Origin: Streptomyces sp. NBC_01335
GTDB lineage: Bacteria > Actinomycetota > Actinomycetes > Streptomycetales > Streptomycetaceae
Direction: 5' to 3'
Assembly (NCBI RefSeq): GCF_035953295.1
Contig: NZ_CP108370.1
Coordinates: 2,170,001-2,234,000, forward strand
DNA: 64,000 nt
Part shown: positions 34,504 to 42,147 of the stretch, piece by piece
How the letters are laid out: each line of letters begins with the position of its first letter
How positions within the stretch are numbered: the first letter of the stretch is position 1
Notes under the pieces: model-generated
Database searches by the model: none
What the model was told of the DNA's origin: nothing
Seen by the model: only the letters and a program-made list of their open reading frames with translations
Translations under genes and position numbers: made by a program

Positions 34504-35286
34504 GTGAGCACTCAGGCTCAGAAGATCCTCGGCATCGCCAAGGCCGAGAAGGGTTACCAGGAAGGCCGGAGCGCCGGCCACTGGAACAACGATCAGAAGT
34601 ATTCCGACGAGACGCCTGGCCTGGCCTGGTCGGACAAGATGGCCTGGTGCGCAACGTTCGTCGCGTGGTGCGCGTTCAAGGCGGGCCTCGCCGCCCTGTA
34701 TCCGGTCACGGCGTCCTGTCTGACCGGCGTCGCCTGGTTCAAGCAGCGCAAGCAGTGGAGCGAGTACCCCGCGATCGGCGCCCAGGTCTTCTACGGCTCC
34801 GGTGGTGGCGCGCACACGGGTCTCGTCTACGACTACGACGCCACGTACATCTACACCGTGGAGGGCAACACCAACTCGTCCGGCTCCGCCGAGGGTGACG
34901 GCGTGTATCTCAAGAAGCGGAAGCGCGCCGACGCGTACGTGTTCGGCTACGGCTACCCGGCCTTCGCCGAAGGCATCACCTCGGCCGATCCTGCCTGGAA
35001 GTCCAAGGCTCCGGCGCCCGCGTCCACGGCGCCGAAGATCGTCGCGCTCAATGCGGCGGTGAAGCCGGGCGCTACTCACGCCCAGGTCGCCGAGCTTCAG
35101 CAGCTCCTCATCAAGGCGGGGTACGGGCCGATCAAGGGCTCGGTGACGAAGTTCTACGGCGCCGAGACGCAGGCGGCCGTGGGCCGCTTCCACGACCGGA
35201 ACCCGTCGTACCGCACCACCGCCCACGACCCGAAGATCGGCCCGAAGGGCTTCGTCGCGCTCCAGAAGCAGGCGGGTCGCCGATGA
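34504..35286 (+). CDS. Endolysin, CHAP amidase/peptidase plus peptidoglycan-binding domain
   Basis: A 260-residue lysin. The CHAP domain (about 1-165) has the catalytic Cys in MAWCATFVAWCAFKAG, His in GGGAHTGLVYDYDATY and VEGNTNSSGS. The C-terminal domain (about 180-260) is PG_binding_1-like: THAQVAELQQLLIKAGYGPI, GAETQAAVGRFH. It would cut host peptidoglycan at the end of infection. GTG at 34504 after AAGGAGG. A small membrane protein follows with overlap. Confidence 0.9.
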   Translation: MSTQAQKILGIAKAEKGYQEGRSAGHWNNDQKYSDETPGLAWSDKMAWCATFVAWCAFKAGLAALYPVTASCLTGVAWFKQRKQWSEYPAIGAQVFYGSGGGAHTGLVYDYDATYIYTVEGNTNSSGSAEGDGVYLKKRKRADAYVFGYGYPAFAEGITSADPAWKSKAPAPASTAPKIVALNAAVKPGATHAQVAELQQLLIKAGYGPIKGSVTKFYGAETQAAVGRFHDRNPSYRTTAHDPKIGPKGFVALQKQAGRR

Positions 35287-35477
35287 AGCACCGCAAGCCC
35301 ACAGCAGCCCTCCTGTCCGCCATGCCAGTCCGGTACCGCTCCCGAGTCGGGGCCTTCATCGCGGCACTCGGTGTGGTCGTGAGCGTCGCCGCCATCCTGT
35401 ACGCGGACCGGCCCGAGGTTGCCCTGATCGTGCAGGTGGCCACTGCTCTGGGAGTGGTCGAAACGAAGAGCACCTAG
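35283..35477 (+). CDS. Small membrane protein, candidate holin
   Basis: A 64-residue protein with a basic start (MKHRKPTAALLSAMPVRYRS) and hydrophobic RVGAFIAALGVVVSVAAILY plus VALIVQVATALGVVE. The ATG overlaps the endolysin stop (ATGA). Position after the lysin supports a holin role; no family signature was seen. Confidence 0.6.
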   Translation: MKHRKPTAALLSAMPVRYRSRVGAFIAALGVVVSVAAILYADRPEVALIVQVATALGVVETKST

Positions 35478-35497
35478 GAACGTTTCCGAGCTGCCCC

Positions 35498-35529
35498 GTT
35501 GGCACGCCGTAACGTTACGGCGTGCCAAC
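35498..35529. repeat. Perfect 32-bp palindrome
   Basis: GTTGGCACGCCGTAAC followed at once by its reverse complement GTTACGGCGTGCCAAC, with no spacer. It lies between the rightward late genes and the leftward gene ending at 35564. It is most simply a bidirectional terminator, but a protein-binding or recombination site is possible. Confidence 0.85.
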
Positions 35530-35563
35530 TCAGCGCCCCCATCGGCTTCTTAGCTGGTGGGGG

Positions 35564-35839
35564 CTATTCGTCGTTCTTGGCCGGGGCCGACCGATCTGCC
35601 TTCCTTTTGAGGGCGTCGATCTCTTCGAGGGTCATGACCTTCCGCTTTCGGGGGCGCGGCGCGCCGCTGCGGGGACGCGCCTCGTCCTCGGCGTGCGTAA
35701 GCAGGTCTTCGAGCGGGGCAGCGTCGGTTGCGCAAAGATCAAGCTTCTTGAGAGCGCCGCCCTCGCGCCGCACAAGGTAGCGCGCGACGGGTAGCCCCGG
35801 CACCTTGCAGACGTTACAAACGTCCAACGTGAGCTTCAT
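35564..35839 (-). CDS. Small phage protein with N-terminal Cys pair
   Basis: A 91-residue protein, ATG at 35837-35839 chosen over an ATG at 35869 lacking a ribosome site. It has VCNVCKVPGLPVARYLVRRE and KKLDLCATDAAPLEDLLTHA, then a basic and acidic C-terminus (RPRSGAPRPRKRKVMTLEEI). It may be a small zinc-binding DNA-associated protein. It faces the late operon and could be expressed in lysogeny. Confidence 0.6.
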   Translation of the reverse strand: MKLTLDVCNVCKVPGLPVARYLVRREGGALKKLDLCATDAAPLEDLLTHAEDEARPRSGAPRPRKRKVMTLEEIDALKRKADRSAPAKNDE

Positions 35840-35976
35840 GCGTCCGTCCCCCAGGTCCAAGCAAGCCAATGTTTCGCATTGACCAGCCTATACGGAGTGT
35901 GTAACCGTAGAGGGTGACAGGCGCGTGCGCCACATCCGCCACGCACCATACCGACCGAGCAACATTGAGGAAGATC

Positions 35977-36432
35977 ATGCCCGCACCATCGAAGATCGTG
36001 GACGAGGAGGAGGTGAGGAAGTGGTTCGCTCAAGGAAAGACGTACAAGTGGATGGTCGAGCAGTACAAAGAGCTGTACCAACGAGAAACATCCATCTCGA
36101 TGTGGGCGAACTATCGCCGCCGCCATCACCTTCAGCGCCGGATCGTGCGGGACGATGACCTTATCCCGTGGCACGTATTGGAGCGGCACCGCTACAAGTA
36201 CGATTTGATCATGCTGCGGCTGGAGGCTCGTCTTCGCGAGGGCGTGGAGCTTACCGCCCGGGATTCACAGCGTCTCGAATCGTGGAAGGCGTCACTGGCC
36301 GAAGAAGGGGCCGTGGTTCACTACGACCCCGAGACGGCTGACGGCTTTTTCTGGGTGCCCGGCGAGGAGGCAGATACGGATATCATCCGGATGCCAGCCG
36401 AGAAGACGACGAAGCGCCTCCGCGCAGACTGA
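35977..36432 (+). CDS. DNA-binding protein, possible regulator
   Basis: A 151-residue protein. EEVRKWFAQGKTYKWMVEQY and ETSISMWANYRRRHHLQRRI resemble a helix-turn-helix with a recognition helix rich in Arg/His. Later parts (LIPWHVLERHRYKYDLIMLR, RLEARLREGVELTARDSQRL) are helical. The ATG at 35977 has GAGGAAGATC upstream. It is monocistronic, divergent from 35839, and followed by a strong terminator, as expected for a regulatory gene. Repressor role is a guess. Confidence 0.6.
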   Translation: MPAPSKIVDEEEVRKWFAQGKTYKWMVEQYKELYQRETSISMWANYRRRHHLQRRIVRDDDLIPWHVLERHRYKYDLIMLRLEARLREGVELTARDSQRLESWKASLAEEGAVVHYDPETADGFFWVPGEEADTDIIRMPAEKTTKRLRAD

Positions 36433-36447
36433 CGGGAACAGCGCGCT

Positions 36448-36482
36448 GGACCTCCGAAGGGGAACCCTTCGGAGGTTTTTTT
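36448..36482 (+). terminator. Rho-independent terminator
   Basis: ACCTCCGAAGGG/CCCTTCGGAGGT hairpin followed by TTTTTTTG. It ends the 35977-36432 transcript. It is the clearest classical terminator of the window. Confidence 0.9.
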
Positions 36483-36600
36483 GTTGTCTCTGCCCGGACT
36501 CTCCGCGGCCTTGCCGATACCCCAGGGGCGCTAAAGGGTACTGCGAATACCTCCTACTTTGGTCTGACTCCAAACACTTCGACGACGTACTAATATTCCG

Positions 36601-36620
36601 CCGTAAGGCAAACTTGCACC
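36601..36620 (+). promoter_or_regulatory. Dispersed phage motif, copy 9
   Basis: Plus-strand copy CCGTAAGGCAAACTTGCACC, followed by a GCACCA/TGGTGC hairpin overlapping its end and by GGAGG and the GTG start at 36653. It heads the rightward replication operon. The region 36483-36600 holds A/T-rich segments (TACTAATATTCCG) that may contain a promoter. Confidence 0.6.
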
Positions 36621-36652
36621 ACTGCTGGTGCACGGCCAGGAGGGCCAGTTAA

Positions 36653-36961
36653 GTGGATCTTGTAACCGAGGTGACGCGAGTTTTTGATTGGCCCGGTGGC
36701 CCGTGGCGCACGTTCGAAGTGCACCACCTTTCAAGGCGCGGCGTGTCGCTCTACGCGAATGCCGACCGTTACGAATTCCATGTGACGTTCCCCGTCGACC
36801 ACACAGAGGCGGACCTCCAGTGGGCGCTGCTGGAGGCGGCGGCATTGGACTTGGAGTTGATCCCAGAAGTGGACGACGAAGTCGAAATTCTCGGCGACGG
36901 GGATTACCTGCGCATCCATCTGATTCCCAGCAACAACCAGGAGGCCCCGTGTCACCTCTGA
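36653..36961 (+). CDS. Hypothetical phage protein, first gene of the rightward replication operon
   Basis: A 102-residue protein starting GTG behind GGAGG. It has RVFDWPGGPWRTFEVHHLSR and an acidic helical end (LEAAALDLELIPEVDDEVEI). It overlaps the next gene by 13 bases. No recognised family. Confidence 0.65.
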   Translation: MDLVTEVTRVFDWPGGPWRTFEVHHLSRRGVSLYANADRYEFHVTFPVDHTEADLQWALLEAAALDLELIPEVDDEVEILGDGDYLRIHLIPSNNQEAPCHL

Positions 36962-37866
36962 GTCTGGCCACACTGCCCACCCATACGCCGTCAGTACCTC
37001 GCGACGGACGGGGACGCCCGGTCGTGGTCCCGAAGGCCGGCGGCAAGCCAAGGTCGATCAGCCGCGTCACGACGTTCATCGACACGATCGAGGACAAGTC
37101 CGGGCTGACCACGTGGAAGCAACGCCTCACACTGGTCGGCGCGGCCAGGGACGCCTCTCTCGCGGCCGAGGCGGCCCGCCTGGACCCTTCGACGCCCGAG
37201 GGGAAAGCAGGGCTTGACGCGCTCGCAGACCGAGCCCTCTCCACCGCCGGGGCACACACGGCGCGCGAGCGCGGAACCCACCTGCACACGCTGAGCGAGT
37301 ACGTCGACCGAGGGGAGATCCTTCCACGGAGCGCATCCGCGCTCGACATCGCGGACATGGCCGCGTACAAGATGGCCACCGCCGGGCTTGATGTCGTCGC
37401 GGTGGAAACGTTCGTCGTGGTTGACGAACTCGCCACCGGTGGAACGTTCGACCGGATGGTGCGGTATCAGGGTCTCGGGCCGAACGGCGAGTGGCTCAGC
37501 GGGCTGTTCATCGCGGACCTGAAGACGGGGAACGTCGATATCAGCCGCCTCAAGATCGCCGCCCAGCTCGCGGTCTACAGCCGTGGAGAGCTGTACGACC
37601 ACACGCTGATACCCGTGGACGCGAGCGACCCGAAAGCCTTCGCCGCCTGGAAGCGGAGGCCCGTGGACGCCGGTCTCGCGGGGGCGGCGTACACCCAGAT
37701 CCCTTCCGTGAACCAGCAGTGGGGCATCGTCATCCACCTTCCCGCCGGGTCTGGAGAGTGCACCCTTCACTGGGCGGACCTGCGGCTGGGCTGGGAGGCC
37801 GCGAAGGCTTCCCAGACGACCCGCGCGCTCCGGAGCCAGAATCGCAGCGCTCTTTGTCCCTTTTAG
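36949..37866 (+). CDS. PD-(D/E)XK nuclease (RecB/Cas4-like)
   Basis: A 305-residue nuclease. Key residues are visible in GTHLHTLSEYV, ELATGGTFDRMVRYQG (D), GLFIADLKTGNVDI (D..K) and RLKIAAQLAVYSRGE (Q..Y), the four motifs of RecB-like PD-(D/E)XK exonucleases common in actinophages, where they act in recombination or replication. GTG 36949 is chosen by the ribosome site CAGGAGG. No helicase domain is attached. Confidence 0.85.
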   Translation: MSPLSLATLPTHTPSVPRDGRGRPVVVPKAGGKPRSISRVTTFIDTIEDKSGLTTWKQRLTLVGAARDASLAAEAARLDPSTPEGKAGLDALADRALSTAGAHTARERGTHLHTLSEYVDRGEILPRSASALDIADMAAYKMATAGLDVVAVETFVVVDELATGGTFDRMVRYQGLGPNGEWLSGLFIADLKTGNVDISRLKIAAQLAVYSRGELYDHTLIPVDASDPKAFAAWKRRPVDAGLAGAAYTQIPSVNQQWGIVIHLPAGSGECTLHWADLRLGWEAAKASQTTRALRSQNRSALCPF

Positions 37867-37881
37867 ATTGTTTTCGCTCAT

Positions 37882-37901
37882 CCGAAGGTGTAACTTGAAC
37901 C
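37882..37901 (+). promoter_or_regulatory. Dispersed phage motif, copy 10
   Basis: Plus-strand copy CCGAAGGTGTAACTTGAACC followed by a GGGTGCC/GGCACCC hairpin (37904-37922). TAACTT could be a -10 with TTGTTT 16 bases upstream as -35, the best promoter-like reading among all copies. Confidence 0.6.
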
Positions 37902-37940
37902 AAGGGTGCCACGGAGGCACCCGGCACGAGAGGGGTGAGG

Positions 37941-38408
37941 TTGAGCGACACGCAGCGATCCGTCACGGTCACGGTGAAGTCCGGCAAGGATTACGACTCC
38001 TGGTGGGCGGTCTTCCGGGGTGCGACCTTCGAGGTGTACGACGACGTAACCACGTTTTTCGGCTTCGATAGTGAAACTGTTACCAGCCTGAGCCTTCACG
38101 AACTGGTCGGCGAAGCATCGCAGCTCGCCCAGGGCTCCGCCCTGATCACGCGTCAGCTCGGAGCCACCGCGATCCCGGCCCCGAAGCCCGCAGCGGCGGG
38201 CGAGGACCCGTGGGTCGCAGCACAGGCCACTGACGCTTCACCTGCCGCGAGTGCGGGTGCGGCAACCGCCCTGCTGGAACAGGTGGCCGCGTGCCGAACC
38301 ACTGAGGAGCTGAAGCGCCTGTGGGCCACCAACCAGGCCGCTTTCGCCGACCAGGCCGTCATGGACGCATGGAAGGCGCGCGGCCGGGCCATCAAGCAGG
38401 CCGCGTAG
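37941..38408 (+). CDS. Phage protein of unknown function
   Basis: A 155-residue protein. The start is TTG 37941 (LSDTQRSVTVTVKSGKDYDS) or GTG 37935 in the same frame. A beta-rich N-terminal part is followed by an Ala/Pro linker and a helical C-terminus (TALLEQVAACRTTEELKRLW, DAWKARGRAIKQAA). Position beside a single-strand-binding-like gene suggests a role in DNA metabolism, not proven. The gap 38409-38563 holds no supported gene. Confidence 0.65.
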   Translation: MSDTQRSVTVTVKSGKDYDSWWAVFRGATFEVYDDVTTFFGFDSETVTSLSLHELVGEASQLAQGSALITRQLGATAIPAPKPAAAGEDPWVAAQATDASPAASAGAATALLEQVAACRTTEELKRLWATNQAAFADQAVMDAWKARGRAIKQAA

Positions 38409-38563
38409 AAGCCCCGTCGCCGCCCTCGCGGCTGGCGTCCTCCTGATCTTCTTTCTGTGGACCTGGACGGCCGCACCGTGCTCCGTCTGGGCCCTGGCGA
38501 GAGCGGGCGAACCGCCCGCTCGTTGCGCCCGATAACCCCACCCCCAACGAAGGAGCCCTCTTA

Positions 38564-38992
38564 GTGAATCTTGCGACCCTCCCCACCCTCAACGGCGGTT
38601 GGTTCAAGCCCAAGGACGTTGCCGAGGCGACGGCAATCCTGGTCGAGCCCAAGCAGTACGACCGGCAGAGGCCGACCCCGAACGGACCGAAGGACAGCGT
38701 CGTCGCCGACATCAGCGTGTGGAAGTCGCGCGAGCAGCTCGGTTCCGCCCCCGAGGTCAATGCTGGAGTCCGCATCGAGCAGACGGTTCTCGCCCGCGAC
38801 CTTGAGTCGGTGGTGGGTCAGGCCGTGCTCGTCACCGTCGACCAGGTTCCCAGCAAGAAGCCGGGCGGTAACCCGGCGTGGATCTGGAAGCCCGTCACTG
38901 ATCCGGAGATCATCACCGCCGTCGTGGCGTACGGAGAGCAGCGGGACCAGGCGGTGGCCAAGGCCGCGGAAGCGGCCCCCGACTTCGACTGA
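38564..38992 (+). CDS. Possible single-stranded-DNA-binding or accessory replication protein
   Basis: A 142-residue protein: GWFKPKDVAEATAILVEPKQ, VADISVWKSREQLGSAPEVN, EQTVLARDLESVVGQAVLVT and GNPAWIWKPVTDPEIITAVV, ending in an acidic tail PDFD like that of SSB proteins. The beta-strand pattern fits an OB fold. GTG start 38564 behind AAGGAG. Confidence 0.55.
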   Translation: MNLATLPTLNGGWFKPKDVAEATAILVEPKQYDRQRPTPNGPKDSVVADISVWKSREQLGSAPEVNAGVRIEQTVLARDLESVVGQAVLVTVDQVPSKKPGGNPAWIWKPVTDPEIITAVVAYGEQRDQAVAKAAEAAPDFD

Positions 38993-39060
38993 CGTAGAGG
39001 CCGGCGCGGGGGGCGGCTGATCGGGCCGCCCCCCGCTGAACCCTGGAAAGGAGATACCTA

Positions 39061-39930
39061 GTGCTGACCCCTGGGCGTTCGCTCACGATGCACGCCGAGA
39101 GCGGCCGAGAGCTGCCTCGCGTGGAAGCCTTCGAGGCTCTCTACAACATGGGATGCCGCCCGCGTCAGGGCGAAGTCGTCATGATCGCCGGTCGGAGCGG
39201 TACGCAGAAGTCAGGGCTGGCCCTGTTCTGGGTCTCCCAGATGAACGTGCCGACGCTCTACTTCAGCGCCGACATGTCCGCCTTCACCGCGTCCTCGCGC
39301 CTGGCGTCGATGGCTACCGGCGACACCACGGAAATGGTGGAGGCCGGGATGGCGGAGGGCGGCCGGTACCGCGAGACCTACGTCAACGCCCTGTCCGGTT
39401 CCCGCATCACCTTCGCTTTCGGTAGCCCGATCACGTGGAGGGCCGTAGATGAAGAGATGGAGGCGTATGTCGAACTCTGGGACGCGTATCCGAATTGTTT
39501 GGTCTTCGACAACTTGATGGATTTCGACAACGCGGAATCGGACTACACCGAGCAGATGGCCGTGATGTCCAACGCCACGGAGCTAGCCCGTGCGACGGGC
39601 GCCACGGTGATCATCCTGCATCACGCCTCGGACAAGTCATGGGAAGCGAAGAGTGATCCGTGGGCTCCGCCATCGAGAGATCAGGTCAAGGGCGGCCTGT
39701 CGGAGAAACCTGAGCTAAGCCTGTCGGTGGCGCTGGACCCGCACTCGCAGGAGTACCGGATAGCGGTGATCAAACAAAGGATGGGCCCTTCAGACCCGAC
39801 CGCCAAGCGGTACGCGAGCCTGCGGTGCCATCCCGAGGTGACGCGCTTCTCGAAGATCGAGCGGGTGACCCTGTTCCCCCCGCCCGAACCAAAGCCGTGG
39901 ACGCCTACCGCCGTGCTCGACAAGTTCTGA
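39061..39930 (+). CDS. RecA/DnaB-like ATPase
   Basis: A 289-residue ATPase with Walker A GRSGTQKSGLALFWVSQM near residue 44, TLYFSADMSAFTASSRLASM, Walker B-like PNCLVFDNLMDFDNAESDY and ATVIILHHASDKSW, matching the DnaB/RecA-like ATPases that act as phage helicases or recombinases. Only the RecA-like domain is present. GTG start with AAAGGAG upstream. Confidence 0.8.
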   Translation: MLTPGRSLTMHAESGRELPRVEAFEALYNMGCRPRQGEVVMIAGRSGTQKSGLALFWVSQMNVPTLYFSADMSAFTASSRLASMATGDTTEMVEAGMAEGGRYRETYVNALSGSRITFAFGSPITWRAVDEEMEAYVELWDAYPNCLVFDNLMDFDNAESDYTEQMAVMSNATELARATGATVIILHHASDKSWEAKSDPWAPPSRDQVKGGLSEKPELSLSVALDPHSQEYRIAVIKQRMGPSDPTAKRYASLRCHPEVTRFSKIERVTLFPPPEPKPWTPTAVLDKF

Positions 39931-39951
39931 CCTGAAAGGCTTAGTGTGACC
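39931..39951 (+). promoter_or_regulatory. Dispersed phage motif, copy 11, overlapping a gene start
   Basis: Plus-strand copy CCTGAAAGGCTTAGTGTGAC plus C. Here GAAAGG works as the ribosome site and GTG (39946) is the start of the resolvase-like gene, showing how the motif can coincide with translation initiation. Confidence 0.55.
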
Positions 39952-40335
39952 GACATAGCGGCGAGGAATCGCCGGAACAAGCGGGCAGGCGCTCGCTGGG
40001 AGTCCGAGCTTCGCGACGAGCTTCGAGGGGCCGGCCTCGACATCGAGCGGCTCCGCCTGACCGGCACGGAGGACGAGGGCGACCATGTGGTTCGCCGAGC
40101 CCCCGCCCGGCACCGCCGGTATCTGATCATCGAAACGAAGAACGCGAAGTTCGAGCCGGGCACCTTCATGAAGGAGGCCCTCCGGGAGCGAGACGCTTTC
40201 GCCGCTCACCGTGGGCTGGACCCCCGCGACGTTGAAGCCGTAGTGGTCGTTCGCCGCCGGGGCGCGAGCTGGCGCGATGCATATGTGTTGAGCACCGTCG
40301 CAGAGTTCTTCGACCTGCCGGTGGAGTCCCCGTGA
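39946..40335 (+). CDS. Putative Holliday-junction resolvase-type nuclease
   Basis: A 129-residue PD-(D/E)XK-type protein: RRNKRAGARWESELRDELRG, RLRLTGTEDEGDHVV, RYLIIETKNAKFEPGTFMKE, and EAVVVVRRRGA. The E..D..ExK pattern resembles Hjc-type resolvases and endonucleases of phages. It would process branched DNA. Starts at the GTG in motif copy 11. Confidence 0.75.
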   Translation: MTDIAARNRRNKRAGARWESELRDELRGAGLDIERLRLTGTEDEGDHVVRRAPARHRRYLIIETKNAKFEPGTFMKEALRERDAFAAHRGLDPRDVEAVVVVRRRGASWRDAYVLSTVAEFFDLPVESP

Positions 40336-40478
40336 TGCTGCTCGAAGAGGCCGAGGAGCAAGCCCGGCTGCGGCGCGAACTGGACGATCTGTTCGTTGAG
40401 TTCACCGAACCGCAGGGCCTCGCCGATCTCGGCTACGACGTAGGCCGGCGGCTGTTCGTGGGGGCGCGTGTCGCGTGA
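40335..40478 (+). CDS. Very small phage protein
   Basis: A 47-residue protein: MLLEEAEEQARLRRELDDLF, VEFTEPQG and GYDVGRRLFVGARVA. ATG shares one base with the previous stop, and its own stop shares one base with the next ATG. Supported by this packing; function unknown. Confidence 0.55.
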   Translation: MLLEEAEEQARLRRELDDLFVEFTEPQGLADLGYDVGRRLFVGARVA

Positions 40479-40618
40479 TGGACCCCGATGACGCGCTTGC
40501 GGTCGACGCGTTCCTCGATTGCCTGAACGACCCGAACTTCGACGCCCATCTCCTGATGGCTCTGGAGGAGCTGTACGGGGTGCCCATGAGCGACCTGGAT
40601 CGGTGGATGCTTCCGTGA
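40478..40618 (+). CDS. Very small phage protein
   Basis: A 46-residue acidic protein: MDPDDALAVDAFLDCLNDPN, FDAHLLMALEELYGVPMSDL. One-base overlap with the previous gene, four-base overlap with the primase gene. Function unknown. Confidence 0.55.
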   Translation: MDPDDALAVDAFLDCLNDPNFDAHLLMALEELYGVPMSDLDRWMLP

Positions 40619-41031
40619 CCTTCGCGCGGCCCGGACGAGTCGAGGACCAAGAGCACGAGAAACCGACGCTGGCGGCAGTCCTCGAACACTACGAAGTCGA
40701 TTTCAACGGCGAGCGGGTCACGGGCATGGCCCCGTGCCCGCTCCACGAAGACCACACCCCCTCGTTCTCGTACCACCTCGACCGCGGCCTCTGGAAATGC
40801 CACAGCTGCGGCGAGGGCGGCGACAGCTACACCCTGATCATGAAGAAGGACGGCCTCACCTTTGCCCGAGCACGAGCCCTTGCGGCCTCTCTCTCCCTCG
40901 CAACGGACGATGCTGGAGGACGCGACGAGCAGCTATCAGGCAGCGCTTACGGCGGACGCCGCGCGCTTCCTGCTCGGTCGCGGGATCGGTCCGGCCGAGG
41001 CGGCTACGTACCGGCTTGGCGTCGTCGCTGA
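40615..41031 (+). CDS. DNA primase, zinc-finger part
   Basis: A 138-residue frame with the CHC2 zinc finger of DnaG-type primases: APCPLHEDHTPSFSYHLDRG and WKCHSCGEGGDSYTLIMKKD (C..H..C..C). GTG 40615 overlaps the previous stop. From about residue 90 composition changes as it runs over the next frame, so the functional protein may end earlier or be joined to the TOPRIM frame by a +1 shift. Confidence 0.75.
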   Translation: MTFARPGRVEDQEHEKPTLAAVLEHYEVDFNGERVTGMAPCPLHEDHTPSFSYHLDRGLWKCHSCGEGGDSYTLIMKKDGLTFARARALAASLSLATDDAGGRDEQLSGSAYGGRRALPARSRDRSGRGGYVPAWRRR

Positions 41032-41554
41032 CCCCCACCCCGGCCACGAGCGACAACTCGGCAGGCTGGCGATCCCGTACCTGGGACACGACGGACGCGT
41101 TCTGACGATCCGGTTCCGCTGCCTCGAAGACCACGACCACCGCGCCTTCCGCCATGGCAAGTACAACACGCTCAAGGACGACCCACCCCGGCTGTACGGC
41201 GTGGACGCGATCCACAAGGCTGGTGACGAAATCCACCTCACCGAAGGTGAGTTGGACGCGCTCACGCTCCGCCGGATCGGCTTCCACGCCACGGCTGTAC
41301 CAGGGGCGGCCCTCTGGCAGCCCAGGCACCGCCGGATGCTCGCCGGATTCTCGAAGGTCTGGGTGTGGGGCGACCCGGACGAGGCCGGGGCCGAGCTGGT
41401 CACCCGCATCAGTAAGTCGCTACGGACGGCACAGGGTGTTCGCCTGCGGGACGGCGACGTGACCGAGACCTTCATGACCGGCGGGGCGGAGGCACTCCTC
41501 GACCTGTGCCCGTCCGCCGCCCGCCTCCCTGACGCCTACCGGCTGGCGTCCTGA
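40910..41554 (+). CDS. DNA primase, TOPRIM catalytic part
   Basis: A 214-residue frame holding the primase catalytic core: AARFLLGRGIGPAEAATYRL, LAIPYLGHDGRVLTIRFRCL, AFRHGKYNTLKDDPPRLYGV, then TOPRIM motifs EIHLTEGELDALTLRRIG and KVWVWGDPDEAGAELVTRIS. ATG 40910 is the best start; TTG 40862 in frame adds 16 residues. It overlaps the zinc-finger frame by over 100 bases. Confidence 0.75.
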   Translation: MLEDATSSYQAALTADAARFLLGRGIGPAEAATYRLGVVADPHPGHERQLGRLAIPYLGHDGRVLTIRFRCLEDHDHRAFRHGKYNTLKDDPPRLYGVDAIHKAGDEIHLTEGELDALTLRRIGFHATAVPGAALWQPRHRRMLAGFSKVWVWGDPDEAGAELVTRISKSLRTAQGVRLRDGDVTETFMTGGAEALLDLCPSAARLPDAYRLAS

Positions 41555-41581
41555 ACCTGATCGCTGAAGAGAGCACCACCG

Positions 41582-41938
41582 ATGACTGAGACACCGAAGA
41601 CGACGAAGAGGCCGGCGGGCCGCAAGGCCGATCCGACTACCGCGATCCTCGCCGAGGTGACGACCGCCCGGAAGCTGTTCGGCGCAGTGTCGATGCCATT
41701 GACCGGCGGGTTGCGGCCCATGAAGGGCCGGGCGCATCACCTGCGCGAGTCGAACCGCTGGCGCTCCATCGAACAGAGCCGCCGCATGGCCGAGATGCCT
41801 GGCTGGGACTCCTCCCTCCTCGCGGCCCTGTTCGGGACGGTCGCCGAAGCAACTCCGGGAGAGGCCCGAGCCGGCCTCGTACGCCTCGCGGCCCTGGCGG
41901 TCGCGGCCGTGGAGGACATCGACCGGGAGGCCGGGTGA
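41582..41938 (+). CDS. Hypothetical phage protein
   Basis: A 118-residue protein with a basic N-terminal part (TPKTTKRPAGRKADPTTAIL) and helical segments (SNRWRSIEQSRRMAEMPGWD, LVRLAALAVAAVEDIDREAG). ATG at 41582; the end overlaps the next GTG. Possibly DNA associated; family unknown. Confidence 0.6.
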   Translation: MTETPKTTKRPAGRKADPTTAILAEVTTARKLFGAVSMPLTGGLRPMKGRAHHLRESNRWRSIEQSRRMAEMPGWDSSLLAALFGTVAEATPGEARAGLVRLAALAVAAVEDIDREAG

Positions 41939-42147
41939 AAGGGCTGCCGGGACGGCCCGGCCCTCGCCTCATCGGAATCTGGACAGCCCTTAACCCAGCG
42001 GAACGGGAGGTATTCGAGCGCCACCTCCTACAGGGCACAGCCGCCGAAGACCTCGTCTGGATTCTCGCCCGCTACGGGCACCACGTATCCGCCTCGACCA
42101 TCCGCACGTACCGGCGCCGACTGCGCCAGGAAGAAGACGATTCTTGA
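41935..42147 (+). CDS. Small HTH-like phage protein
   Basis: A 70-residue protein: NPAEREVFERHLLQGTAAED and GHHVSASTIRTYRRRLRQEE form a helix-turn-helix-like pattern with a basic recognition helix. GTG overlaps the previous stop, and its stop overlaps the TTG of the next gene. Small regulator or DNA-binding accessory. Confidence 0.6.
   Translation: MKGLPGRPGPRLIGIWTALNPAEREVFERHLLQGTAAEDLVWILARYGHHVSASTIRTYRRRLRQEEDDS

Noticed and set aside
38410..38535. A possible small membrane peptide (GVLLIFFLWTWTAAPCSVWA) before the SSB-like gene
   Set aside because: The frame ends in a proper stop and is hydrophobic, but no start codon or ribosome site could be found.
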